Assembly: GCA_965371225.1 (NCBI GenBank)
Contig: CBDUXP010000048.1
Coordinates: forward strand, 1 to 30,613
Direction of reading: 5' to 3'
DNA from: CBDUXP01 sp965371225 [NCBI: uncultured bacterium]
GTDB taxonomy: Bacteria; Abyssobacteria; SURF-5; CBDUXP01
Length of the DNA stretch: 30,613 bases
A program made the position numbers and the translations under genes. This document shows, piece by piece, positions 1 through 6,451 of this stretch (positions are counted from its first letter, which is position 1; every line of letters starts with the position of its first letter). The notes beneath the pieces are model-generated. The model searched no databases. It was not told where the DNA came from and worked only from the letters and a program-made list of their open reading frames with translations.

Positions 1-42
1 CCGGCCCCTACACCACCCCTAGCTGTCACGCTAAAACACAGC

Positions 43-94
43 GGCGGCGAGCCCGGCGCAGGGGTGGGGATAGAAGACCGCCGGACTCGCCGCC
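43..94 (-). terminator. Intrinsic terminator of the TetR-OsmC-diiron operon
   Basis: Arms at 43-58 and 79-94 pair over 16 positions with one mismatch around a 20-nt loop. On the minus strand the stem is followed by a short T-rich run (complement of 32-40). It lies 17 nt beyond the stop codon of the diiron gene, the last gene of the leftward operon. The T run is interrupted, so termination may be incomplete. Confidence 0.6.
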
Positions 95-110
95 AGGGCG
101 CGTGTGTGAT

Positions 111-1025
111 TTAGCAGAAGGTCGGCGCCATCTCCTGCACGACGGCGCGCGCGCCGGGTTGGATCTTGTCGACGGTGGCGAGCAGCTTTTCGTGCGTCAT
201 GCCCGAACCCAGGTAGGTCCACCGCACGGCCTGCCGCTGCACTTCGAGGTACCGCTCGCGTTCGGCCGCGCTCAGCTCGCGGCCGGTGTGCGCCTGGAAC
301 GCCGCGAGGTTGAATTGCACCTGCTGCTGCAAGCCCTCGTCGAGGATACCGCCGATGGCGGCATAGCCCTCGATGCCCGCGGTGATCTCGTCCGGGGTCA
401 GGCCCTCCACCATGGAGTCGATCATCAGCATGTCGAGCTTGGCATGCTGCGCCTCTTCCTGCCAATGATGCTTGAGCAGGCTCTTGAACTGCGGGTCCAG
501 GTCTTGGTTATCGCGCACGCTCTCGATGTAGTGCGCCTGCGTCATCCACTCGATGTGCAGGATCGTGAGCGCTACCGCGAGCGGCGGATGCGCCAGCACT
601 GCGTCGGCCACCGCTCGGCGAGGGCCCATCACGTCGCAGTGCGTACCGAAGCCGTTTTCGAACTCCTCGGCGAACCGCTTGAAGAGATGAATGTGCTTCG
701 CCTCTTCGCTCGCGAACTGCAGGAACGCCCGCGTGCGGATGCTGTCGCTGTCGATGACGTCGGTCCGCGCGTGGTCGAGCACGAAGGGGAGGATGAACTC
801 CTCCACGAGCCCGAACACGAACAGGTACTCGTTGCCCCGGATCTGGTTCAACACGCGCTGTTCGTCGGGCGACAGGAAGTCCAGCGGCGCGACGCGCGCC
901 AGCGATTCCGGCAGGAACGGTTTGGTGAAGTCCAACTGCTTGTCCCCACCGATGATGTCCTGGATTTCCCAGTTGATCTTCAGCGAAGCGTTGAAGCAGG
1001 CTTCATAGGTGTAGTGCTGTGCCAT
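111..1025 (-). CDS. Ferritin-like diiron protein, possible oxygenase/oxidase
   Basis: This 304-residue protein carries the carboxylate/histidine pattern of a four-helix diiron protein: E75/E76 (VEEF), E108-x-x-H111 (EEAKH), E159 (HIEW) and E191-x-x-H194 (EEAQH). This is the metal site of the ferritin-like superfamily, which includes ribonucleotide reductase R2-like oxidases and AurF-type N-oxygenases. I cannot name the substrate. No membrane segment or signal peptide is visible, so it is probably cytoplasmic. The frame stays open to 1130, but I chose the ATG at 1025 because GAGGGAG lies just upstream and the conserved sequence begins there. It is the last gene of the operon, 50 nt after the OsmC-like gene. 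Pairing with a peroxide-reductase relative suggests redox or detoxification chemistry; that part is inference. Confidence 0.8.
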   Translation of the reverse strand: MAQHYTYEACFNASLKINWEIQDIIGGDKQLDFTKPFLPESLARVAPLDFLSPDEQRVLNQIRGNEYLFVFGLVEEFILPFVLDHARTDVIDSDSIRTRAFLQFASEEAKHIHLFKRFAEEFENGFGTHCDVMGPRRAVADAVLAHPPLAVALTILHIEWMTQAHYIESVRDNQDLDPQFKSLLKHHWQEEAQHAKLDMLMIDSMVEGLTPDEITAGIEGYAAIGGILDEGLQQQVQFNLAAFQAHTGRELSAAERERYLEVQRQAVRWTYLGSGMTHEKLLATVDKIQPGARAVVQEMAPTFC

Positions 1026-1075
1026 GGTCGGTCTCCCTCGGTACGGCATGGTCTGCGTTAGATGGTGAGTCGCCG

Positions 1076-1642
1076 CTACTGCCCGACGACGAGTGTGCTT
1101 TGGAGCCGGATGGGGTTCGCCATATTCCACCGATTGGGGGAGGTGGCCATCACGGTCTCGTGTATCTCTTGGAACTGCTCGGGGGTGCCATCGCCGCTGA
1201 TGCGGACGGTGTACTGAATCTCGTCATACCCGGGCTTCACGTTCGCGTCGAGCCCCAGGAACCCGCGGAGGTCCAGTTGCCCGTGCGTTTCGATCTCCAC
1301 GCTGTCCAGCGCGATCCCGTTCAGGCTCGCGCCGGCCACGTAGCCGACCATCATGCACGCGTTGAACGCGGCCATGAGCATTTCCTGCGGGTTCGGCGCC
1401 GTGTTCGCGCCGCACAACTCGCGCGGCTCGTCGATCTCGACCGTGAAATCCTTGGCCAGCTCTTCGCCGGCCAGCTCCCACGATTCGACGCGGGTGGCGG
1501 ACTTGGTGCCCCCCTGCCACGCGGTGTTGACGTGGAACTTCACGATGCCTTTGGCGGGATCGTTGGAGACGTCGCCCGCCATCTGCCGGAGGGCCTCGGT
1601 GTCGATGCCGTTGATCGCGGCGGTGTCGGTGGAAGTGGTCAT
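1076..1642 (-). CDS. OsmC/Ohr-family protein with one canonical redox cysteine replaced
   Basis: This 188-residue protein has the OsmC fold signature: an N-terminal strand region, then the helix with NPQEMLMAAFNACM, where C96 is the first conserved cysteine. Typical OsmC and Ohr proteins reduce organic hydroperoxides with two cysteines. Here the place of the second is taken by serine (S168 in ATSPNRWNM). An extra cysteine, C77 (ELCGAN), lies 19 residues before C96 and might form an alternative pair. The ATG at 1642 is preceded by GGAGCACGAGGAC, which supplies a ribosome binding site. The gene sits 31 nt after the TetR-type gene and 50 nt before the diiron gene on the same strand. Some OsmC subfamilies also lack the second cysteine, so peroxidase activity is uncertain. 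Confidence 0.85.
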   Translation of the reverse strand: MTTSTDTAAINGIDTEALRQMAGDVSNDPAKGIVKFHVNTAWQGGTKSATRVESWELAGEELAKDFTVEIDEPRELCGANTAPNPQEMLMAAFNACMMVGYVAGASLNGIALDSVEIETHGQLDLRGFLGLDANVKPGYDEIQYTVRISGDGTPEQFQEIHETVMATSPNRWNMANPIRLQSTLVVGQ

Positions 1643-1673
1643 GGGGTGTGTCCTCGTGCTCCGCCGCCGCGCC

Positions 1674-2288
1674 TTACGCGGCCGACTGAGCGGATGTTGG
1701 GGTGGAATCCTGCGCGATGCCGAGCAAGGTCAAGATCTGCCGCGTCAGCACCCGGTACTGTTCCGGGCCCTGGTCCGCGCGCGCGATCAGCATGCCGCCT
1801 TCGAGCAGGGAAAAAATCATGAACGCCATCGCCTGCGGCTCACCCTCGAAATGGAGCGTGCCCGCCTTGCACCCCTGGGTGAGCGTCTGTTCGAGCCAAT
1901 CGATGTTGCGCCGGTAGAAGGAACCGATGCGCGAGGCGGACGTGGCGCCCATGCTGGCGAGTTCGGCGCCGAGCATCCCGTAGAGACACACCGCGTCGCC
2001 CGCGAAGAACGTCTGCTCGAACAGCGCCACGTAGGCGCGCAGGCGGTCGGCCTCGGTCATGTCCCGCGCGTCGTCCAGCGTGCGGAGTTCCACGTCGAAG
2101 CCGGCCGAGAACCGGTCGAGCAACGCCTCGATCAGGTCTTCCTTGGTCGGGAAGTGATAGTGGATGCTCGCCTTGCGGATACCCACCTCGTCACTGATGT
2201 GCTGGTAGCTGAACCCGTTGGCGCCCCGACGCTGAATCAACCTCTGGGCGGCGTCCATGATGGCCGAGCGCGTGTGCTGTGGACTCAT
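1674..2288 (-). CDS. TetR/AcrR-family transcriptional regulator
   Basis: A 204-residue protein with the N-terminal TetR helix-turn-helix at about residues 25-50 (FSYQHISDEVGIRKASIHYH, then FPTKEDL). The C-terminal ligand-binding region is variable, as usual for the family. AAGGAG lies 9 nt before the ATG. It is the first gene of a three-gene leftward operon with the OsmC-like and diiron genes. Two 18-bp palindromes cover its own promoter (2309-2348), so it most likely represses its operon and is released by a small molecule. The inducer is unknown. The TetR assignment is secure; autoregulation is inferred from the operator position. Confidence 0.93.
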   Translation of the reverse strand: MSPQHTRSAIMDAAQRLIQRRGANGFSYQHISDEVGIRKASIHYHFPTKEDLIEALLDRFSAGFDVELRTLDDARDMTEADRLRAYVALFEQTFFAGDAVCLYGMLGAELASMGATSASRIGSFYRRNIDWLEQTLTQGCKAGTLHFEGEPQAMAFMIFSLLEGGMLIARADQGPEQYRVLTRQILTLLGIAQDSTPTSAQSAA

Positions 2289-2308
2289 GCGTTGTTGCTC
2301 CTTCGTGT

Positions 2309-2348
2309 CTACCTTCCGATTGGTAGAATACTACCATCTAACAGGTAG
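2309..2348. promoter_or_regulatory. Twin TetR-type operator
   Basis: Two copies of the palindrome CTACC-N8-GGTAG occur at 2309-2326 and 2331-2348. Their starts are 22 bp apart, about two helical turns. The junction also reads as the perfect dyad TGGTAG-AATA-CTACCA (2321-2336). One copy covers the -10/spacer and the other the expected start site of the TetR-gene promoter. This is the geometry expected when two dimers bind the same DNA face. Confidence 0.75.
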
Positions 2349-2356
2349 TCTGTCCA
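2328..2356 (-). promoter_or_regulatory. Sigma70-type promoter of the TetR-OsmC-diiron operon
   Basis: Read on the minus strand, TGGACA (2356-2351, 5 of 6 to consensus) is followed after 17 nt by TAGTAT (2333-2328, 4 of 6). The predicted start site falls within the second operator, so bound repressor would block initiation. Confidence 0.6.
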
Positions 2357-2492
2357 GGACGCATAACAAATAAAACATGCTGTATCAACCACAATTTGCC
2401 GTGTTTGTAGGGCAAGCCGCATGGCGGCCGAGTGAACACGCGGGGTTTCCCCTCCCCTGCGTCCCCAATACCTGTGGCGCAGCTGCATGGTG

Positions 2493-2520
2493 TTTACATA
2501 TATTTTAATATTTATATAAT
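2493..2520 (+). promoter_or_regulatory. Promoter of the ArsR-type gene, nearly leaderless
   Basis: TTTACA (2493-2498), a 16-nt spacer, and a perfect TATAAT (2515-2520) lie in a sharply AT-rich island. The ATG of the ArsR-type gene begins at 2530, only 9 nt after the -10 box. The mRNA would therefore start about 2-4 nt before, or at, the start codon, with no room for a ribosome binding site. The AT-rich imperfect dyads here are plausible ArsR-type operator sequence. Confidence 0.7.
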
Positions 2521-2529
2521 TATCAAACT

Positions 2530-2871
2530 ATGTTGAAGCCCGACGCCCTGACAGCCTTGGCCGCGCTGGCGCAGGAGACCCGGCTGGACGTATATCGCCT
2601 GCTCGTGCGGGCCGGACTGGACGGCGCGACCCCCGGCACCCTGGCGGCCGCGCTGGGCGTCTCGGCGCCGACCCTGTCGTTTCATCTCAAGGAGCTGAAA
2701 CACGCGGGGCTGGTGGAGTGCCGCCGCGCGGGCCGGTCGCTGGTGTACGGCGCGAACTTTGACGCGATGCAGGACCTGGTGCAATTTCTCAGCGAGAATT
2801 GCTGCCAGGGAGTGGACGAATGCGGCGCGGCGGAGACGGCCGACGCGGCACCGGCGACTGCCGCACCCTAG
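2530..2871 (+). CDS. ArsR/SmtB-family repressor with C-terminal Cys-Cys-x5-Cys cluster
   Basis: A 113-residue winged-helix regulator. The recognition helix is in LGVSAPTLSFHLKELKHAGL (about residues 42-61), followed by the wing. It lacks the ELCVCDL metal site of E. coli-type ArsR. Instead it has C91, C92 and C98 after the last helix (ENCCQGVDEC). This spacing matches the As(III) site reported for Acidithiobacillus ferrooxidans ArsR (Cys95, Cys96, Cys102). That suggests a trivalent arsenic/antimony or other thiophilic sensor. No arsenic pump, reductase or methylase is in the window; the downstream genes are two iron oxygenases. The ATG lies 9 nt after a TATAAT box, consistent with a leaderless mRNA. 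The metal preference is inferred from cysteine spacing only. Confidence 0.88.
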   Translation: MLKPDALTALAALAQETRLDVYRLLVRAGLDGATPGTLAAALGVSAPTLSFHLKELKHAGLVECRRAGRSLVYGANFDAMQDLVQFLSENCCQGVDECGAAETADAAPATAAP

Positions 2872-2897
2872 CGCCGGCAACCCGATGGATCGTTTCA

Positions 2898-2911
2898 TCC
2901 TTATATAAGGA
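2898..2911 (+). promoter_or_regulatory. Palindrome overlapping the ribosome binding site of the 2OG-oxygenase gene
   Basis: TCCTTATATAAGGA is a perfect 14-nt dyad whose right arm contains AAGGA, the probable ribosome binding site of the ATG at 2921. It could be a protein operator, or a weak hairpin that masks the site. Confidence 0.35.
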
Positions 2912-2920
2912 CGCACGCAC

Positions 2921-3973
2921 ATGACCCCGATACTGCGCGAACCCCTCAACTCCCCCGCCGCGTGGCTGGGCGCGGAGATGCGCCAGACCGACGAGTGGAT
3001 GCACCGTCTCACCCCCGAAGAGATCGCGGACCTGGACGCGGCGGTGGCGACCGCGAAGGCCACGGGCAAGGCGCTCGGCGACCTGACGCCGGCGGATTTT
3101 CCCATCACCACACTGGGGCAAGCGATTCGTGAGTGGAACGCGATTCTGGAACACGGCCGCGGGTTCCTGCTCGTGCGGGGCGTGCCCGTGGAACAGTACA
3201 CGGAAGACGAAGCGGCCATCGCGTACTGGGGCATCGGCCTGTACATGGGCGAGCCGGTGTCGCAGAATTCGGCGGGCGACCTGTTGGGTCACGTGCGGGA
3301 CACGGGGGCGGACGCGGACGATCCCACCGTGCGGCTGTACAAGACGCGGGTGAACCTGGGGTTCCACACGGACGGGGCGGACATCATCGGCCTGCTCTGT
3401 CTGCAGCAAGGCAAGAGCGGGGGCGTGAGCCGCATCGTGAGTTCCGTGTCGCTCTACAACGAGATCCTCCGCCGGCGCCCGGACCTGATCGACCTGCTCT
3501 ACGAGCCCTGGCACTTCGATTCCCACGGCCAGCAGACCGAGGGCATGCCGCCGTTCTTTACGCTGCCCCTGTGCTACCACGAGGGCGACCGGCTGCGCAC
3601 GTTCTACGTCGACTGGTACATCCGGCAGGCGCAGCGGCATCCGGAGGTGCCGCGGCTGACGCCGGAACGGGAAGAAGTGCTCGCGCTCATCCACAACATT
3701 ACGGAGGATCCGGCGTTCAATTTGGAGATGGACTTCGAGCCCGGGGACATGCAGTTCCTCAAGAACGCGGTGAACCTGCACGCGCGCACCGAGTACGAGG
3801 ACTGGGACGAGCCCGAACGCAAGCGGCACCTGCTGCGCCTGTGGCTCACGGCGTACGAGCCGGAAGCGGCGGACGACCTGATGCTGCAATCGGGCATCCC
3901 CACCAAGGCGGACTTCGACGACGACACCACCGCGTTCGCCAAGGCGTCGCAGTCGGACGCTGCCGGGTCGTAA
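2921..3973 (+). CDS. TauD/TfdA-family 2-oxoglutarate/Fe(II)-dependent oxygenase
   Basis: A 350-residue enzyme of the TauD/TfdA fold. The iron ligands are H149 and D151 (GFHTDGAD) and the distal H287 (NLHART). R306 in HLLRLWL fits the arginine that binds 2-oxoglutarate. The family couples 2-oxoglutarate decarboxylation to substrate hydroxylation; the substrate here is unknown. The protein is longer than typical TauD (about 280 residues), with an N-terminal extension and a 35-residue tail. AAGGA lies 9 nt before the ATG. It follows the ArsR-type gene by 49 nt and precedes the Rieske gene by 32 nt, so the three probably share a transcript. No signal peptide is seen. Confidence 0.88.
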   Translation: MTPILREPLNSPAAWLGAEMRQTDEWMHRLTPEEIADLDAAVATAKATGKALGDLTPADFPITTLGQAIREWNAILEHGRGFLLVRGVPVEQYTEDEAAIAYWGIGLYMGEPVSQNSAGDLLGHVRDTGADADDPTVRLYKTRVNLGFHTDGADIIGLLCLQQGKSGGVSRIVSSVSLYNEILRRRPDLIDLLYEPWHFDSHGQQTEGMPPFFTLPLCYHEGDRLRTFYVDWYIRQAQRHPEVPRLTPEREEVLALIHNITEDPAFNLEMDFEPGDMQFLKNAVNLHARTEYEDWDEPERKRHLLRLWLTAYEPEAADDLMLQSGIPTKADFDDDTTAFAKASQSDAAGS

Positions 3974-4005
3974 TTGGTGGCATCCGCCGGTAGTATGAGC
4001 GTCCC

Positions 4006-4830
4006 ATGGCCGGTGCCCCACCCGTAGCGCAGCGCGAGTACCCGACGGCGCTGACGCACGTCGGCTCCTACCGGCGGCAGATGCCCGTCAACCTCGAGCG
4101 CATGTACGAGAACGCGCTGGACTGGGAGCACCTGCCCTGGCTGCACAGTTCCAGCTTCACGAGCATCGAGTGTCTCGAAGCGGGCGACTGGGGCTGGCGC
4201 GCACGGGTGGGATCGGACACCGGCGATATCAAGATGGAGCTGCTGCTCGACGAAGCGCAGGGGCGGTGGATCAGCCGGGTGCTCGAAGGCGGCACCGCCG
4301 GCGGGGAAATCTGGACGTACGCGACCGCGCTCGCCCCTCGCGAGATCGTGGTCGAGGTGGACTTCTATTTTCCCGGCCTCACGGACCCGGACATCATCCA
4401 ATTAATGGGCGCCACCATGGTGCAGTTGTACACCACGCTGTACGACGAGGATGAGTGGATGATGGTGGAGCGCCAGAAAGCGCTCGACGCAATGGCGGGG
4501 GCGCAACAGCGCACGCAGCCGCCGCTCGACCTGGGGCCGCGCGACGCGCTCCTCCCCCGCTTGCCACTCACCGTGGACTTCGACGGCCGCCCATACCGCA
4601 TCGTGGAGATCGGCGGCGAACTCGTCGCGCACGCCGCCACGTGTCCGCACGTGCTCGGCCCGCTGCACGACGCCCCGTTAGAGAACGGCTGCGTGCGCTG
4701 TCCGTGGCACGGGTACCAGTTCGACGTCCGCACCGGCGCGTGCACGAACCACGACGGCTACCGCCTCCCCCAAGCCCCCACCATCCGCACCGACCCCGTC
4801 ACCGCGCGCGTCTCCCTCGCCTGGGGCTAA
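4006..4830 (+). CDS. Rieske oxygenase-like protein with permuted domains (catalytic first, Rieske last)
   Basis: A 274-residue protein. Residues about 33-155 resemble a small Rieske-oxygenase catalytic domain: ENALD39-WEH42-LPWLH47 matches the D-x2-H-x4-H mononuclear iron motif. D147/D149 in YDEDEWMMVERQ sits about 100 residues later, where the third carboxylate ligand is expected. Residues about 185-274 form a Rieske [2Fe-2S] domain: C213-P-H215, 16 residues, then C232-P-W-H235. Ordinary Rieske oxygenase alpha subunits have the opposite order and are 350-450 residues long. It follows the 2-oxoglutarate oxygenase gene by 32 nt, so the pair may act on one substrate. No reductase is encoded nearby. 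The ribosome binding site is weak. The iron-binding role of the first half is inferred from motifs. Confidence 0.8.
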   Translation: MAGAPPVAQREYPTALTHVGSYRRQMPVNLERMYENALDWEHLPWLHSSSFTSIECLEAGDWGWRARVGSDTGDIKMELLLDEAQGRWISRVLEGGTAGGEIWTYATALAPREIVVEVDFYFPGLTDPDIIQLMGATMVQLYTTLYDEDEWMMVERQKALDAMAGAQQRTQPPLDLGPRDALLPRLPLTVDFDGRPYRIVEIGGELVAHAATCPHVLGPLHDAPLENGCVRCPWHGYQFDVRTGACTNHDGYRLPQAPTIRTDPVTARVSLAWG

Positions 4831-4840
4831 CCGCGCCCGC

Positions 4841-5020
4841 GTAGGGGCGCAATTTATTGCGCCCGGGGAGGTGGGCGCGATGGGCGCAATGAATTGCGCC
4901 CCTACGCAAGACGGTGTCTTCGCGGGGGCCGACAGGGGTTTCAGTAGGGGCGAATCTCGTATTCGCCCACCGGTGGCCGATCCGTCTACGCCGTGGGCGA
5001 CCACAAGGGTCGCCCCGACG
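4841..5020. repeat. Composite of GTAGGGGC-type palindromic repeats
   Basis: An inverted pair with CGCAAT..ATTGCG cores lies at 4841-4864 and 4882-4905; the arms differ at one position. A CGAAT..ATTCG unit (4944-4970) and a CGACC..GGTCG half unit (4995-5016) follow. Each unit is itself a palindrome framed by GTAGGGG and GCCC. The cluster fills the gap between the convergent Rieske and antitoxin genes and could act as a bidirectional terminator, though no T tract is present. Confidence 0.85.
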
Positions 5021-5021
5021 G

Positions 5022-5351
5022 TCAGCCGGCGACCACCCGGATGCGCGCCGGCCGTTTGGCGCGTCCCTTCTTCTTGATGACGATGTCCACGTCACGGTCC
5101 AACGCGTTCAGAAAACGGAGCAGCCGTTCCGTGGAAAACCCGGTCAGGCGCCCGCGCTGCAGGGCGGAAATCTTCGGCTGGTCCACGCCGAGCTTGGCGG
5201 CGGCTTGCGCCTGGGTCAGCTTCCGTTCGCGAATCGCATCACAGATGCGCGCCGCCAACTCGGCTTTCGCCAGCGCCTCCTGGGGGCGCGCAACTCCCAG
5301 GTCGGCAAACACATTTGCACTGCCGGCTTTCACCTGTTTGGGTTTCCTCAT
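5022..5351 (-). CDS. XRE-family antitoxin (HigA-like)
   Basis: A 109-residue protein with a Cro/C1-type helix-turn-helix at about residues 46-66 (TQAQAAAKLGVDQPKISALQ). The basic tail (KKKGRAKR) may help DNA binding. The frame is open upstream to 5381. I chose the ATG at 5351 because it overlaps the toxin stop codon as ATGA, the usual arrangement for translational coupling. In this family of pairs the toxin gene comes first, as here. The antitoxin should bind the toxin and repress the shared promoter. Confidence 0.9.
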   Translation of the reverse strand: MRKPKQVKAGSANVFADLGVARPQEALAKAELAARICDAIRERKLTQAQAAAKLGVDQPKISALQRGRLTGFSTERLLRFLNALDRDVDIVIKKKGRAKRPARIRVVAG

Positions 5352-5737
5352 TGTCCCGCCCGCCCTTGCGTCTTCCGCCATTCCGCGTAATGTCTCCGCG
5401 CTTCGCGCAAGCGTTCCTGAATCACATCCGTCTCCTGCTTTGGCGTCTTTCGGCCCTTCGTGGCCTTCTTCTGAAACGCGTGCAAGGCATAGACGGCCCC
5501 CGGGAATTTCACCGTATAGACGGCGCGATACGTGTCACCGGTATGGTTCTCGACGATCTCCAACACTCCGGCGCCGCCAAACCCCTTGAGCGGTTTGGCA
5601 TCCACATGCTTCGCCCCCAACTGTGCCTGCAACAGCGCGAAACCTACGGTCCTACGCACGCGGTCGGGGAACGCGCGCAGGGTTCCCAGCGTGGGGCCGA
5701 CCCAGAACAGGGGCTTGGGCCTCTTTTCACTGCCCAT
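5348..5737 (-). CDS. RelE/HigB-like toxin of the phage Gp49 family
   Basis: A 129-residue protein whose sequence (KPLFWVGPTLGTL, KPLKGFGGAGVLEIVE, DTYRAVYTVKF, YALHAFQKK) fits the Gp49-like branch of the RelE/HigB superfamily. Members are ribosome-dependent mRNA nucleases or their relatives. The basic and aromatic C-terminal strand (HAFQKKATKGRKTP) fits the usual active region. The stop codon overlaps the antitoxin start by 4 nt. A dyad with arms TATGC and GCATA lies directly before the ATG. No clear ribosome binding site is seen. The length is normal for the family, so the toxin appears intact. Confidence 0.9.
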   Translation of the reverse strand: MGSEKRPKPLFWVGPTLGTLRAFPDRVRRTVGFALLQAQLGAKHVDAKPLKGFGGAGVLEIVENHTGDTYRAVYTVKFPGAVYALHAFQKKATKGRKTPKQETDVIQERLREARRHYAEWRKTQGRAGQ

Positions 5738-5739
5738 AG

Positions 5740-5757
5740 TATGCCATATCTAGCATA
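5740..5757. promoter_or_regulatory. Candidate operator of the toxin-antitoxin pair
   Basis: TATGC-N8-GCATA is a perfect dyad in an AT-rich patch immediately upstream of the toxin start (5737). The position suits autoregulation by the antitoxin. A -10-like CATACT touches the start codon, so the exact promoter is unclear. Confidence 0.5.
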
Positions 5758-5833
5758 TTTTGACCAGGCCACGCCAACACGCCTCCGGGCGCCGGGATAC
5801 TAGTCGCTGCTGCTCGTGAGTTTCGCGAAGCGT

Positions 5834-6091
5834 CGGCGCGCCAATAGATCGCGCCCAGGGACATGGGCGCGATGGGCGCAATGAATTGCGCCCCTACGCA
5901 AGACGGCGTTTTCGTCGGGGCCGACCCAACTGTCCGCCCTCACGCGAACGCAACCTGACCGCGCGCGAACTCGCGGGCGGACACGCAGGTCCGCCCCTAC
6001 ACGGCCACGGTGTTGGGTAGGGGCGAATCTTGCATTCGCCCATCGCGTGCGATCCGTCTGCGTCATGGGCGATCACAAGGATCGCCCCTAC
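5834..6091. repeat. Cluster of GTAGGGGC-type palindromes between toxin gene and YbjQ gene
   Basis: The 372-nt gap 5738-6109 has no gene I can support. It holds a degenerate CGCGC..GCGCG arm (5834-5856), a CGCAAT..ATTGCG unit (5874-5897), a GCGGAC..GTCCGC unit ending CCCCTAC (5975-6000), a CGAAT..ATTCG unit (6017-6042) and a CGATC..GATCG unit (6067-6091). The first pair and the last pair face each other like the arms of composite elements. Confidence 0.8.
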
Positions 6092-6099
6092 GGATTCCG

Positions 6100-6131
6100 T
6101 CTTCTGCGTTTATCCGCGTGCATCCGCGGTT
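6100..6131 (+). repeat. Dispersed repeat, TGCGT-TATC-GCGTGCATC-GCGG type, copy 1
   Basis: This segment matches the reverse complement of 27199-27232 at 24 of 27 positions from TGCGT onward. It has an internal 10-nt periodicity (ATCCGCG twice). It forms the 3' end of the YbjQ-family gene and supplies its TAA stop codon. Confidence 0.7.
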
Positions 6132-6451
6132 GCGCCGTCCGCCACCACCACGGCGGTGCCGTAGGCGAGGAGTTCGGCGGCGCCGGTGGCGATTTCGCTG
6201 CTGGCGAAGCGTACGCCGACGATGGCGTTGGCGCCGCGGGCTTTGGCGTGCGCCGCCATGCGGTCGAGGGATTGTTCGCGCGCTTCGGCCATGAGCTTGG
6301 TGTATTCCTCGATCTCGCCGCCGACGGCGTTCTTCAGCTTGGCCACGATGTCCGCGCTCGTGCTCACCGCCCGCACGCTGTTCCCGTACACCAGCCCCAG
6401 CGTCTGCACGATCCGCACATCGGTCGGGTGATCCACCGTGTAGAGCGTCAT
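6110..6451 (-). CDS. YbjQ/UPF0145-family protein
   Basis: A 113-residue protein matching the YbjQ family of small oligomeric proteins, sometimes annotated as heavy-metal binding: LGLVYGNSVRAVS, then ARGANAIVGVRF and ELLAYGTAVVV. Function in the family is not established. Its ATG overlaps the stop of the anti-sigma-like gene as ATGA, so it is the third gene of the sigma operon. The family core ends near AYGTAVVV. The last ten residues (ADGATADARG) and the stop codon lie in a dispersed repeat, so the tail looks altered by repeat insertion. Confidence 0.87.
   Translation of the reverse strand: MTLYTVDHPTDVRIVQTLGLVYGNSVRAVSTSADIVAKLKNAVGGEIEEYTKLMAEAREQSLDRMAAHAKARGANAIVGVRFASSEIATGAAELLAYGTAVVVADGATADARG

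Noticed and set aside
102-1061. A plus-strand gene opposite the diiron gene
   Set aside because: The product has no domain pattern, while the minus-strand protein has the full diiron motif set and a ribosome binding site.
2530-4830. A classical arsenic-resistance (ars) operon
   Set aside because: Only the regulator is present; there is no arsB/acr3, arsC, arsM or arsH gene downstream.
4841-5020. A possible CRISPR array
   Set aside because: Units are palindromic in themselves, vary in core sequence, occur in both orientations and have no regular unique spacers; no cas gene is present.
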